A stretch of 64,000 nucleotides of DNA from Tigriopus japonicus (lineage: Eukaryota; Arthropoda; Copepoda; Harpacticoida; Harpacticidae): positions 1,018,282 to 1,082,281 of the forward strand of contig CM021314.1 in the NCBI GenBank assembly GCA_010645155.1, written 5' to 3'. Shown here one piece after another: positions 12,460 through 26,392 of the stretch (its first letter is position 1; each line of letters starts with the position of its first letter). The position numbers were made by a program, and so were the translations under genes. The notes beneath the pieces are model-generated. The model ran no database searches and had not been told where the DNA came from. It saw only the letters and a program-made list of their open reading frames with translations.

Positions 12460-13555
12460 CAGCTACGTACGTACTTCCTTACTGGCTTGGAACTTGTTCC
12501 TCCATTGAGAAGAAACCTTTTTGGACCTGAACATGAGCACGAAGAGCGAGACAGACCAAGCAAAACCAGCCAGCAACAAACCAACTAACCAACCAGCCAG
12601 TCCACAGGGACACCCACACGACCACTTTGATGGTAGGCATAGTGCCTCATTGTGCCAAATCCATCCACATTCCACTTCATGGAACAGCTTCGAATTGCCA
12701 ATTAAAGCTAAGAATCCCACCTGGAGTCGGGCACATGCAACATGGACCGTTTCTCAAAGTTGGGACCGAAAACGCGATCTTGGATTGACAAAGCGCCTTT
12801 TAGAGTGCACTTGGTTCGTTCATTTGCCACTTGAATTTGATCTATTTCCAAAATTGATCACTTCATGACGGAGTCGGCGATTGGGTTTTGTTGTGGTTGA
12901 GTAAGAGGCCAAACCAATCGGTCCTAAAAATATCGATGCCTCTTCTTACAGCGTTTCTCAATTTTTTTAAAGGAAATGTTTCACGTGTCTTGTTTTTTTC
13001 TCCTTTTGTTGACAATTGTGTAAGCGGGTGTGCCTGGTGCTAACTGTACCTTCTACCTCCGTACGTCCCTCACGCAAAAGGGGTCCGTTTCGTACAGTGG
13101 TACTATATGACAAGAGGATGTCAAAATTCCCGCAATGCGTCTAACGATGTTCATCAGGCTTTTGGCCCTCTTTTTCTCTTTCTACGCTGGGCTTTCTCTC
13201 CAGAACGAACGTAGGTGAGTGGGTTTTCTTTTTTCATTCGCCTGGGCTCGATTTTCATCTTGTTGGTGGGTGTGTAACTGTGAATGGGTGCACAACATCA
13301 CATCACATCGGGAGGAACGAAACGACCTCTGGCTGTGTGATATCCAGATTTGAGCCCACATTTATCCTCCGTTCACGAATGGACGGACATGAAGTCGACG
13401 GCCTTCGTCCTTAGTGGTATTTCCTTTAGGACAGAATGTGTACGATGTGTGTACTAGTACGTATTCGAATGCACGATAGCCCAACTGGAAATAGTCTGAG
13501 GTCGAACGAAGATGGTCGGTCCCGAAGAGAGAGAGAGCTGGTTGCAACTATTACT

Positions 13556-13586
13556 AATGATGATGATAATGATGATGACGAAGATG
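13556..13586. repeat. (ATG)n trinucleotide tract
   Basis: About ten ATG/ATA-type units. In the plus-strand frame it encodes an acidic Asp-rich run with no other sign of a gene. Confidence 0.85.
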
Positions 13587-14975
13587 GCGTTGAGATTGTG
13601 ACCCTGAGTTTCAGTGGTGGGGCCTGCTTTTGGACAGATCATTGATATTAATCCATCGGCTGGACCGACTCATTCAGGGCAAATGACCCACAGCCCCCTC
13701 TTCCTCCTCCTCCTCCTTCTTCTGTGTGTTGCGTCTCGATCTTGGCCCCGTGTTTCTAATTATAACAATAAGGTCGACGAGCGGGCAAGGCCATGGTTCA
13801 TCTAGTTTGAGATGGGCCAAGATTACGTTCGCTAAGCTCTATAAGTGACCTTTTAGGGCAAGGTGTTTATCAAGCGAGTCTTTTCAGGGAGGCTTTGGAC
13901 AAAAGCACCCAAATCTGGGAATGATCCCGTCGCAATTTGTTCCGTCCAGATACGGGCCCCGAGAGAGCAGGTTTCTCTTTCATATGGAGAATCCGTTGGC
14001 TGGGTGGGACTAAAATTATCTTCCTCCTCGGGGCCCTTTTCAGAATGCCACGAATTGAGAACAATGTCATGGGCATTCTGAATGGACTGAATGAGAAACA
14101 TCTGGCTTGATCCTCGTGACCGCTGGTCTTCGGTCAAGATCCCGCTGCGTTCTATTGACTCAGGTTGGCCCCGCTCTCTCTCTAGTTACAGCATATACAG
14201 TACCACATAAGACATTCAGACTTCTTCAGTACTTCCACTAATCCGGGCATCCCAGAACTGGCCGTCAATGGATGGATGTGGATAGAGGAAGTCGTAAGTA
14301 AGAGGAGAAGAAGAAGAAGGATCGATGAATCTCTTCTGACTGCACCAACACACTCCAGATAGATCTATTCAAACACATGAAGCCCCGGCTAACCGTCAAG
14401 TCACTCAATGGACGAACTGACTGCCAAAGAAAGCCAACGAGCCACCGAGGAAGCAGAAATCAAGACAAGGTGAAAGATGAGAATCCTGCCGAGAAAGAGA
14501 AACCAACCAACCAAAAGCAATGAATAGGACCCACCCATACTCAATCCCCACTTAACCCAGTCACTCCTTGGAACGAATTCAGACCAATTGGTCCACTAAT
14601 CACACCATCTTGTTTACCCCTCAGACAGTAGTCCGAGACAACACGCCCTAAGGAGTCCCGGATTACCTCAGTCCCCCGTTCAATAACCCCAACAACCCAC
14701 ACTCACTCCTCACCCCGATCCATCTCCAGAGTCCCACCAACGTCCCAAGTGACTTCGAATCCCCTTCGTATGAACAGTTGGCAAAGGGTCTCCAGGCATG
14801 TGTACAGTGTAAAGTACACCCATCGAAACGGAGAGCAAACCAGAAGCGATGTTCGAGTGAGCCAGTCAAGTCGGTCCTTGGGTAACGGATACAGATAGAT
14901 AGATGCACTACTGTATTTCGTTTCGGGAACCAAAAGTACCCGTACAGACCAAGGGATGGGCTGGTTGGCTAGAGA

Positions 14976-14994
14976 GCTAGCTAGCTAGCTAGCT
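14976..14994. repeat. (CTAG)n palindromic tetranucleotide tract
   Basis: Four and a half GCTA units. The unit is self-complementary, so the tract can fold on itself. Confidence 0.9.
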
Positions 14995-17900
14995 GTGGGA
15001 GATGGAGATGGAAGGATACCAGAGACGAAGTTTTGATGGATTGTTTCAGCAATATTGCACTTGTGAAAATTATTCGAACACGGGAGAGCCTTGTAGTGGA
15101 CGAGAGCAAAAAAAGATCTCGAAGGGAACTGAGCTCCCGTTTTTTTGTCCTCGCCTCTTTAGTTTGTGTTCAAACACTTCTGCAAATGGAACGAGTTTCA
15201 ACTTCACCATCGTTCTTGCTATCCTGAAGTGAACCAGATATTACGTAGGTTGTGTATTTACCTTCACTCTGTCCTTTTTCATGGATGTTCTAGACGTGAG
15301 CCTTGAGACAAGTAAGAAGGTGAGTGGCAGTCATGCAGAGCAAGGCCTTTTTGAGGCCCGTATTTTTGGACCAAATAAAAATGAGCCAACTTCCAATCCG
15401 ACACTTATGACAGCAAGAAAGCTCTTCCTGGTCAACTCATGGCAGAGAAGGTTGAGTTTGGAGTTCCAAATGCTCCCTATATGTAAAACTGAACTGTTCC
15501 TACAAGGGGATCGATCTCCTCCGAGATGACGCTAGAAACTTGAATGACTTTCTTACTTATCAAATCTGTCTCATGGGAGCAATTCCATAACAAAGTGGGG
15601 CAGGTTTTTATGCTCTGATTGGGACTTTGCATCCCTAGAAGGCAATCATAAAAGGCCAAGCTCACTTCATGGTTTCCTTCCTATTTTATACCCAACAGTC
15701 TGTATTTTAAGCAAAAAGGAAGCCTTCATTGTCGGAAGCAAAGGCCAGCACCATCAACCGGGGAAAAATAACCTCAATTTGACAGAGGATAAACGGCCAT
15801 GGCAAAATAAGATGCATGAGATGTGACTGAAAAAGGAGGAAAAAGGCCGGAAAGGGAAATGAGGAAAATACAATCAAGGGAATGAGCAATCAAGCTCATC
15901 GCCATCAAAACAACAATAATAACATCACTTTCATTATTCTGCTCATCATCTCGGGTTGAAATACTTGAACAACAATAACAACAAGCGAATCCTGAATAAG
16001 AAGTCGGCCTTTGCCCTCAAAGGTAGGGTATGGCCGTCAATCATGAATTCCCAGCCTTCGCACCCAAAGCCAATAGAGCAGCCATCCCCCACAGAGAAAG
16101 AGCATTGCCATGTAGGATTGTTCAGAATGACCTACACGACGTATAGGATAAAGGTTGGTGCTGCACCGCATGACACTCCTGTCAATAATGGTGAGGCCAT
16201 ATTGGCTAGCCATCAAGGAAAGCAACTCTCTCTGCTCCAATAAAATGGAAACACCGACAGCAACAATAAGCATTAGTTCCTCGCATCCCAAAAATCTGCT
16301 AGTCAAGAAGAGCAAGCAAGGAAAGAAAAGAGAAGAGAAAGAGAAGGTCGTTTTTGCATTCGCCCGTTCATGCTTTTTCGCGCAATCACGAAACAAATTA
16401 AAGTTGGCAAGTTGGTTGCCTGCTTGTTTTGCCAATGGCGCTTCATTCCACTTTGGAACAGCAACATCGTGTAGGCACTCAATTCGACAAGACCCCGTAA
16501 TTAACAAGGCCATTGTTCTTGAAAGCACTCTCTCCACTTGTGTTGTTCACCTTCAGTGCTTCAATGTCCCAAGAATGCATAGCAGAGCAGAGTCGAGTAG
16601 AGTGAGCAGCGGACGGGTATTTGCATACTTGATTACCCGCTCTCATCGCGGGAGATTGGTGCCTTTTGATGGAAACCCTCGGACATTTGATCTCGGGAAC
16701 CACTTTCCTAGATAAACTTGACACATTCCTTGATCTTGTCACCTGTCAATCATCATAATAGACCGATCATTTACTTGTCAAAAGCAAACTCACTCGCCGC
16801 AGAAGCACACAAAGAGAAAGAGAGGAATGAGGAACAACAGAAAAAAGTTGGGCAAAACCATGACCGAGTGAGTGCCCTTTATGTAGTTGGGGTGCTCTCT
16901 TTCTCCTTAGTTCTTGGGTGGGTCCATTTCCAACCATCTTGATTTCGAACAGACGAGTGAGCATAAGAAAAGCTTTTTAACTAGCGTCACGTCTGGCTAA
17001 AACTTAGACTCACGATCTGATGTGCCAAAGAGGATCCGACCGACACTCCGTCCCACATGGAACAACGGAAGCAGACCCACGTGGTCTCTCTGAAAAGACG
17101 AGAAAAGATGCGGCGGAACTTCCTAGTTTGTCTTTCGCCTTTCAAGTCAGCAATATTTAGATGTGCCTTATCGTCCATCAAATTGTTCCAATTTAGAGCC
17201 ACTCGACAGAAATCCGTTCGTTCGTTGGTCCTAACGAGGCTAGGCTTCCGCTCCGCTCCAAATTGAGCAATCTTCTCTTGGGGCCGCAATCTATGCCTCG
17301 TTTTTTGGGGGTGCCGCAATTCTTGGCTTGGAAAGGGGGAGGCAAGTCTTTTCTCTTCGTGGCTTTTGCTTGTCAAGAGCCCATCACTTGCATTCCAAAT
17401 GAGATTGAAGACGAGAAGCAACTCACCCACACACACACAACAGGACTCAAAGTCAAGTAGACTAGAAAAGCTTGCCAACCCAACAGTCGACAACGTTAGC
17501 GGGGTTTCACACGAAAAGAGATCGCCTCCTCGTTTCTTCTCAAGAGGGCCACTAAATAAGCCAGCCATTTTTTCTCGCTTCTCTCTCTCCAAGTCTTCTA
17601 ACTCTACCAAGTCCAATGCCAATGGTGCGTTTGAAGAACGAGGAGAAAACAAGGGATGAGCCTCATTTGTGAGCGTGTAAATTGGGGGATTATCCAGACA
17701 TACTATACCACCTTCCTAACTATGAGGAACAATAGTTGCAGGTGCACGTAAATCCAATGGAATTACGGCCACAACGACTTCAAAGGGATTCATTCCTTCT
17801 TTCAAGCATGCAGGTGTGCCTGGTATGAGTGGAACATGTATGTAAAATCTATGGACCTCGGTCTTTGCTGCCATAAAGGTTTCTCCCTTCGAAATGATTT

Positions 17901-20199
17901 AAAGATCAATTAGTATTCAAACCGAGGGGGGATTTCGGTAATTGCTCTTGGACTGGCTTTTCATTAAAAATACGATTTCATGACACATGGCCCTTCGAAA
18001 TGGACGTGAAAACCCCAGTCCTCGTGAATAGATCGCAATCATTTGAAGGTACGAGGTCTGACAACCAAAGAAGACAATTAGCCCCACTCCCAAGGGAGCA
18101 ACGTGTCATTCAGAAAAGGGTGGTCGGATACGAACTGCATCACATCGAGATCATATCCACTCACTCACTCCTCAGGGCCTCTGATCAACCACCCAAAATG
18201 TGGTTGCTTATTGCCTGGCTGGGATTGCCAGAGAGGAAGGGATGTTGCAGGTTGTTGTCGAGATCTGACATCCAAGAGGCTTTCCAGATAAAACTTTGCA
18301 TCCCAGATAGCCACCCACCACATCGCCATGGCCATCACTCCTCAGCCCCGTTATCTCGTATGCAATGGCGTGATCATGCATCGGCACGTTAGTCGTGCTC
18401 GTACTGACGTATTAGTTGGGACAAAGTAAGAGTAGGAGCAGTGTTGCCGCAGTCACCAGAGAGTCCGTTCGTTCGTGCCTTCTCACTTGCGCCGTCTTTC
18501 CGAGCTGTCTCTCTTGAGTCCCGGAACCAAGAACGGAAGAACAAACGTTGCTGTCCAGAATAAATTTGAAAATTTCTCTGACCCAAATCCTCTGGTGAGC
18601 TCGTTGTCTCATCGGCCTTTGTGGCATCGTGCAGTCAGTATACATGTAAAGCCACGTCTGTCTGTCTCTTTGCGAGACTTTTGGAGAGATAACGGCAAAC
18701 AAAGCCAATGGAATGAGTGATGTGGAGGTTTCAGAGAGTAATGCAGTTTTTTGAATGCTACTGGTTAATGAGAATATGAATGATTTGATCCACAGATTGG
18801 GGAGGCTTCTATCTGCTCACCTTGAATGGGGGATCAAGGTCCCTACAGAGAGTAATATCCAAGTTAAGGAAGGGATTTGCTGAGGGTTTCCATTACGACT
18901 GGTGATAGTTTATCCCACGCACTATGTTCGCATTATGATGCCTGACAATGGTTTGTTCAATGGGGAGCTGCTTGGGTTTCTATTGATCTTCACGTGATCT
19001 AGATACCGAAAGAAACCCTGGGTGGAATTTTCACGGTTTGGATTGCCTCCAGAATTTAGGGGACGATTTCTTCTTTTTTTTTTTTTTTGGTAGTGAAAGA
19101 GCCACTAATGAAATAATGATTCTAGGTCTATTTTTCCCCTCGTTGGTTTCCTCTCTCTGAGTAAAATTGCTGGCTTACCACCAGGGTCCTGGATAGCCCT
19201 TGTTATCGACTATTTGAGAGAAGTGGTGTCGTTGCATGGGCTTAAAGAGCTCAGACGTTTGTGGCAACCCTGAAAGTTCCGGCTTTGACTGGGTGGGCAA
19301 GGTGGCATGAGCAACTACTTTTGGGCCATTTGACTCGAAATTTATGGTTCTGGCTGGTTGGCAGACAGGTCCCTGATCAGATTTGAATCACTATCATCCA
19401 TTTCCAAGTCATTTAGAGGAGGCACATCTCAACAGCAGCCAAGACAATTGGGCGTCGTTCGGACGGATTTTGGGATCCAATCAAGGGAATCGGAGGGCTC
19501 AAGAACAATCACCATTTAATTGGCAGCTTCAAACAAAGAGCAAAACGAAACCTGTTTTTTTGACCTCATTTCCCAGCTCATGATTAGGTCTTTAGTAGCC
19601 TCGCGTTCAGTTCACTCTTGGCGTGGGGAGGAGGATTTTTCTCTGGGTGTCGTAGGCCAACCAATAAGACCATTTGGACCACTCCAAAGATCACAAATAT
19701 TAGGTTTGTTCGCCCTCCTCCTCCTCTTTCTTCTTCTTCTTCTACTACTTCTTCTTGAGCTTGTCTTCTTCGTTCGTTGGGGGTCTCTGGACTGAATGAG
19801 TGTAAGATGTACCTTCCCACTTGCGATCTAGTTTTCAGAGACCTGCTCCAGACACAAGTCAGAAAAGAAATAGTGGAACCACCCTTCACTTACGTGAGCA
19901 AGGAACCAGAGCACCAGATGGGTTTTGTAGCCACGGTCTTCTTGGCCTTATCTCTCCTCTCTCTCTCTCGTCCTCTCTTTTTTCTTCTTTCTCTCCTGGA
20001 CTTGAGAGTTGCTTGAACGAACAAAGAAATTGTCTCATTTGGACGAGGATGTAGAGGAAGAAACCATCCAGTTTTGTACAATTTAGCGGACACATTTTAC
20101 CCGTTCATAATACTGTTTACCGCACACACTGACCTGAATATGAATGAGATATGCACGGGACAGCCATGCTCCAAACATCCGTTCTTATGCTATATAGCA

Positions 20200-20225
20200 A
20201 TGATGATGATGATCATCATCATCAT
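20200..20225. repeat. 26-bp perfect palindrome of ATG and ATC units
   Basis: An (ATG)n run meets an (ATC)n run at GATC (20211-20214), so 13 bases on each side pair perfectly. The ATC run continues to 20229. Confidence 0.95.
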
Positions 20226-20502
20226 CATCGCCACAATGTGAATGTCAGTTTGACAAGGAGAAGTTGTTTAGAATGTGTCCAAGGAGGCGTGGGATTTCCT
20301 GTGAGCTAATTCGAAACCAGTCAAAGATGATTGAGAGACTGAGGATGTCATGTTCGAGTCCGTGTTCAGAAAAGTCGAGAGTGGTCCCACATTGGGAACA
20401 GGTTCGAAACTCAACAATCAGGATTCAGATATCCATCCTCGAGGGACCGAGTGAATTGAGGAAAAGGGACCGACGAGAGAAAATGGGCAGAAGACACAAG
20501 AG

Positions 20503-20522
20503 CGTTCGTTCGTTCGTTCGTT
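20503..20522. repeat. (CGTT)n tetranucleotide array
   Basis: Five units. The same unit forms arrays at 25016 and 26374. Confidence 0.95.
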
Positions 20523-23500
20523 TTCGGAGAGAAAAGATCATTGAGCCATGAGTGCAACTCAACCAGACATGATTCTCGCTCGAAAATGGGCCATTCTTAC
20601 GGTGTCGCTGTTGGCCTGACTGTTCTCCTTCTTCTTCTTCTTCATCCTCTTCATCGTCTTGTTTTCGTGGCCTTCACCGAACCTCTGGTTAGTTTGCTCC
20701 ACGAGGTCCAAAAGACCGAGTGAGAAGAAGAGAAGCCAGAAACCAAGGCCGTCCATTCGTCCTCGACGAAGACGACGAGGTCTTCGTCATCATGTCAGCT
20801 GACAACGAGAGGCACCATCATTTTCACCAATGGTCCATGGCACAAGACGACACACGATAAAAGGCACATTGGTGCCATGTCCCCCGCGATAAGCTGTTCC
20901 ATTTGTGTGCTCCCCCTATCTCGTTCCTCAGTCAGACCCATCAAGGGTTTCCACCAGTTTCTGGCTACAAATATATAAATATCCACGCTGATATGCGTCT
21001 GCCGTTGGTTAGCAAAAGGGGACATGATCAGCGCCTAAAGAAACACAGAGAGAGAGAGAGTATTAGATTGAATTTTCCGATTTCCTCGTTCGTTCCTTCT
21101 CTGTCATGACAAATTGAATCCAAAACCATAAATCACCTCTTCTTTCCCTCCGTCTCTCTTTCTCTCTCTCTGACCCTCTCATTGAAACACTTTTCGGAGT
21201 CATTTGTCATTTTTTGGCCTTGTTTTGTGCGAATCCCAGGCGTCGTTGTCGGGCGAGACAATACGAAAATAACAGCTGGCAGTGCATTTCAATAAATCCC
21301 TCTGGAAACGCCCTGAGATGATGTCTTCCAGACATTTCATTGGCACAACTATAGAAGTACAGTACACCTTATCCACATATAGTGTTGTAGGTGCGTGGAG
21401 CAACTTCTGGTTGTTTTTGTGCTTTGACAGTTTTTGTTTGTGGTAACTGTGTTGGGAAATGTCAGGCATTCATTTCTAATATTTGGAAACAAAGAGTGGT
21501 CCAACCAAATGTTCCAAGTTCGCGCACCAGGTCCGTTCAAGGCAGATGTTATTGCCGACAGTTTCCAAAAATGCCAAGAATTTCTAATTACATTAGTAAG
21601 ATAAAAATGTGGCAACTTAATTTTGCTCTTCTCAATTTTTGGAACAAGGAAAAGGCGGACAAGAAGTCCCACATGTTTTTGCTCATTCCACGCAGCCTGT
21701 CTTGATATTAAGAACGTTTTTTTGTTTTCTTCCAGGTATGAGCAAACCAATTTGAAGAGCATCTTCTTAACCATGCCTTCGAGAGTTACAGTAGGTTTGA
21801 AGCGGAAAAGTAAAGGTACCAATGATAAGGCAACTTTCCCACCCTCCTTTTTGAAGTGAAGGTTCTAGGCCGGGCCTAGTTGCATGCACTCAACCTTCGT
21901 CCTTTTCATGACCTTTTCCAAAGCGTGGTATGTCTGAATGTCTGGGATTCACTTTGGCTCCCTGTTACCCAATCCAAAACGGCAGGACTCGATTCGTTGT
22001 CCTTTCCATTTGAAAAAAAGCAATCCAGATCCTCTTCCTCCTCCTCCTCCTCCTATTTGCCACATCTGTAGCATCCATTTGGATCCACAGCGTTGCCATG
22101 GCGAACGTCAGCTCTCATTTCCATTATCATCAAGTTAAATGGTTTGGGAACACACGCCTACGGTGACACTCGGGGACAGATTCACTCTTCGTAAGTAGAG
22201 TACCTCTTCATCAAGGCGCATTACTCAAACGAGTTGGAAGCCCTCTTGGGTGGAAACTAAATCATACCAACAATAACGAAGGTGGGACTTGGGAACACTG
22301 AATAAACGTACTTTGGCTGAATTTTTCCTCCCTTTCATTTTAAGATTGCACTTCCTCTTGGCGTCACCACCAACACAATGCCAGAGTTGCCCAGATGCCC
22401 AAGTAACCAGCTGGCAGTGGGTTCTTTGGTCTGGCTCCACGAGTAGTACATCCATGTGAACCCCACGTTTGGTTCCCGAGTTCTGGGCTTCTTCACCAGC
22501 CCGAGAACACACACTTCCCATTCCAGTAATTGAGTTTCATCAAAAAATATGACTTTTATAATCATAAATTCGGCTCTTTGCTACGGGGTGGTCTCCAGCT
22601 CTCCTTCGCTTCCATTGGAACACTTTCGGCATGTGTGTGCCCCGTTGTTCCATCCTCTTTCCGTACTCGTACTACTACACTGCCACTTATTCGGTGTCGT
22701 TTTCATGCGTAGCTGCCAAAGGAACGCGAACCCACGTCCGTACGTTCCATGTGGATCGAAAGTTTCTGTTTCCACTCAGGAGAGCGGCTCCACAAAATCC
22801 ACAGAATTAGAGGCCACAGATAAATTGCTTGGGCCACCTGTTTTCGCGTAGTCTGTCCTCGACGAGGCTTTGTGGGCTCAGACCTTGTGTCGTGTCGAAG
22901 GAATCGCTTTACAGCATATTACCTTCCACATAGGGCCTACAAAGAAATGTCGGCACATACGCATTGCACATGTTAGTTGAAGTACCTTTAACACGCCTGC
23001 TCAATTCTTGTTCCACACTCAAGTTTCATAGTCATTTAGACATACTCTTAACTAGAGGGTAAATACCGCACACTCTGAATTCCCACCAATTGGCTCCATT
23101 GAGTCGGTCTATTGAACGGCTTTGATCCAAAAGGAATAGCTCTGATAAGAGAATCACTCCATAATCTCGCGAACAATGGCTGATGCACCAAATATATTGG
23201 TGACTAGCCGGCAAATCTGAGGGCACATGGTCGAGAATTTCGATCGACTTCCCAGCGGACGACCTTCGTTTGTGTGCATTCGTTCAGTCAATTCGGAAAA
23301 GGATACGTTGTTCCCAAGATGTCATTCCTTTTATTGCACTCAGTTGTCGGACGAAGACTCCTGGTCGTTGCTTTGAGAAGGTCCAAAGGCCTTCGTGGCT
23401 CCGCAAGTCTCACGCTATTATGTACTTACGAGTCCACCTCCATCTCCCCGTTGAGAGCAAGTTGTCCAATTGTGCATTGTATACCAAGTAAATTCAATTA

Positions 23501-24672
23501 ACTGATTGCGAGGCAAGGAACAAATTAAATTTGCCCACTGCTTGTCACTGCTCATGTCCAATATTTGAGGCTTTCTTCTCCTCGCTCTTTTTCTGGCCTC
23601 GTTTCTTTCCTCTGTCGTCTCCGTCTTGACCAAAACCCCATCCAGTCATGACAAGTTCGGAATATATATTTCGTTGAGCTGGATGGAAGGACGGGCGGAC
23701 AGACACCCTCATCCAGCACTTCAATTGCATTTGGAACCCAATTTGGGCTCGACTCTGGAGCAAAAAACACTGCCAGTGAGTGGGTGCGCCAATGGCACAG
23801 GCCAGAAATTCATCATCAGGATTTGGCGGAAAACCCAAGGCTTAGCATGGATTGAATATCCGGATCGGTCATATTTCACCCACCCGTCTGGTCCTGGCCA
23901 ATCCAGGCTAAAGAGAAACTCTGGGCGAAGGCTTCTTTAGAGACTTCAAGACCAAGCACAACACAAGAACAGACATGGGTGCCTTCCTCACTGGCAAGGA
24001 TGAAGCGAAGAGGCTTTGGTTGTTGTCTCTTCCCTTCCTTCTCCTTAGGGAGTAAGTGATAGCTCCATAGTAAGTAGGAGTAGAACTTGTACGGTATGAA
24101 TACGGCGAGTGGAGAGAGTTCGAGAGTCTAGGGAATGTCGTGTTCTGGCATTGGGTTGGATGAGGCTCATTATTCTAATTGATTTCTCGCCCTTCTCGTT
24201 TTCGGAAGCGCATTAATGTGACACTCGCTGTGTCTCGAAGAAAACTGGAATGAGAAGTGCTGTCAGGCAAAGGGAACACGCCTTCAAATAAACCTTTTGT
24301 GGAAATGGGAAAAAGCCCATAGTAGTCGTTTCACCGACTTAAACCCTCCACCGTTGCATGAACAGTACGTACTAGGTCCCTTCGACGAGGCCAGGCGGCA
24401 TTGTCAATGGAAATTGGATTTTACCAGATAACCTGGATTTCTTTGGGAGGAACATCTTCAATTACGAGCACTAAGAAATGCCAACAAAAAGACCGGTCTG
24501 GCTTATCTTGAAGGCCATTGGCGTGGTTTCATCCTATGGAAAGAATGCTTAACCACAGTCGTAATGGGACGTCCCAGAGGTCCATCACGGCAGTCCATCA
24601 AAAAGGCTCATGAAGAAATGGAATTCAGTTTGGCTATGAGGCAGTTCTTTAGATCTTAAGTCTGGAGGTGGG

Positions 24673-24680
<8 letters not shown>

Positions 24681-24705
<25 letters not shown>
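24681..24705. repeat. (CA)n microsatellite
   Basis: Twelve uninterrupted CA units plus one base, with further CAC-rich flank on the left. Confidence 0.95.
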
Positions 24706-25015
24706 GCGCTCTTTCTTTCGCCCACTTGCTTGGAGGGAGGAATTATGTGCATATTTGCCACATGTCCCATAGATCAGTTCCACCGCGTTTTTATAGGGCA
24801 CTCTCACTCGTCGTCCTTAAAGTATATATCCCTTTATCATATGGGCAGGGAAAGAGAGAAAACAATTTCATTTCATCTTCCTCACCATTGGCAGGAACCG
24901 CCATCCAAGAAGCTATTCAGTACTGACTAAGCCACGACATGGAGATCTTTTATTCTAGAAAGGGTCTCTCTCTTGGTTCTCGTCCTCTCTCTCCTCTTTA
25001 GGCAATGTTTACTTA

Positions 25016-25040
25016 CGTTCGTTCGTTCGTTCGTTCGTTC
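25016..25040. repeat. (CGTT)n tetranucleotide array
   Basis: Six uninterrupted units plus one base; the longest of the three CGTT arrays in the window. Confidence 0.95.
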
Positions 25041-26373
25041 TCGATGTATGTGTCTGTTTATCTCCCTCTGCGTGACTTGAGTTGTGTAAAGATGCATGCA
25101 CAACCAAACGTGAGTAGATGCCCTTTTTTATGGCAAGGCGAAATTGCTATCAAGCCTTGTTTGCCATTTCACGGGGTGTTCCATGCATTTACCAACGCCG
25201 CACTGCGGACCTAAAAGGTTTCGCCAATGAGGTTTGCCATGAGGTAGGTCCGGAAAAAACGGGTTGTGAGACTTCCATCTTCACCCAATCAGTTCCATTT
25301 CGTCTTGGTCTCAAAACATCTTTCAATGGGAACTGAGGCACCCCATAGGTAAAGTGGAAAAGTGCGGCTTGGCCTCCAAACAGTCATGCCACAACAGAAA
25401 AGTATGCATATTCCGATGGATGTGGTTGAATGTTGCTTTATCCAAACAGCCTTCTTGTCGTTGGTTGGTTGGTTAACCTTGGCTTCCCTCTCAAATCGTC
25501 CTGGATCCTGGGAGCTGAGAATAGTGGGACAGCCGCGATAGGGACTCAAAGATATTAGAATAGCAAGAGAGGAAAACGGGTTTAAATGGCGAGGTCCATC
25601 ATTGATTGCTTATCAAATGTAGGAGGAGGAGGTCTTGTCAACGGTGTATGGTGGACTGAAGGTTAAAGTGGGGCAAGGGTAAAATCTGTGTGGCTATGTA
25701 TCTCCTTGGTTGGTCCAAGGAGGAATATCTTGAGAAGTACCTCTTTCGTACCTCTATCGAGCTCTTTATAAACTAATTCATTATGCTGACCATTTGGCAC
25801 GGCCAGTTCGACCATAACCTTTGTTCTTGGCCGTAAAACAGAGGGGTTGCATCTTTGAAAGATAAAGAGTACCTACTCTAAACCTCAGTAGGGACTGCAC
25901 ATATACGGACGCTGAAACCCGGGATCAAGCTATGGAGAACTTTTTGCTTATTCATGATTACAGGATCGAAATGAAGAGAGGAAACTGCGAATTGGTTTCG
26001 TTTTCTCACCAGTGCACTTCTTTTCTTCCACTTCATCAAGATAACCTTGGAAATAGATTACATTCACCCACCCCTCAGATTCGCCACGAACCTAAATCCA
26101 CTCAAGTATGAATGAGATGAGTCTATCTCACATCCGCAATCAGCGGGACCAGCGGGACGATCCAAGTCTCAGCTGATCTGTTTATACTTCCCCCTCTTGC
26201 TTACTTGCTCACTCAGGGTCTTCACGAAGAGCGGGAAGTCTGAAAGTAAAACCCCGATGTGGTAAAAGTGGTCTCCATTCTTCCTGTGAGCTTCTAGAAC
26301 AAAGTCAAGATTAGCCAGACTCAGATTTGTGCAACTATTTTTGAAGGACACCAATTTGGAAGCTTGGGATTCT

Positions 26374-26392
26374 CGTTCGTTCGTTCGTTCGT
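26374..26392. repeat. (CGTT)n tetranucleotide array
   Basis: Nearly five uninterrupted units. Confidence 0.95.

Larger units (their letters stand above)
6740..19000. other. Intron part 1: repeats, no recognised gene
   Basis: I see no exon that I can identify. The stretch contains tetranucleotide and dinucleotide tracts listed separately. The longest open frame of the whole window lies here on the minus strand (16987-17652, 221 codons); it has no recognisable domain and a composition that is not clearly protein-like. Another 186-codon frame on the plus strand (16155-16715) is similar. Both are within reach of chance in 64 kb. Confidence 0.5.

Noticed and set aside
16155..16715. 186-codon plus-strand frame, overlapped by a 166-codon minus-strand frame
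   Set aside because: No domain, mixed low-complexity Lys-rich part, both strands open over the same bases; consistent with chance.
20395..20415. GGTTCGAAACTC, resembling a tRNA B box
   Set aside because: No matching A box or cloverleaf could be drawn in the upstream 60 bases.
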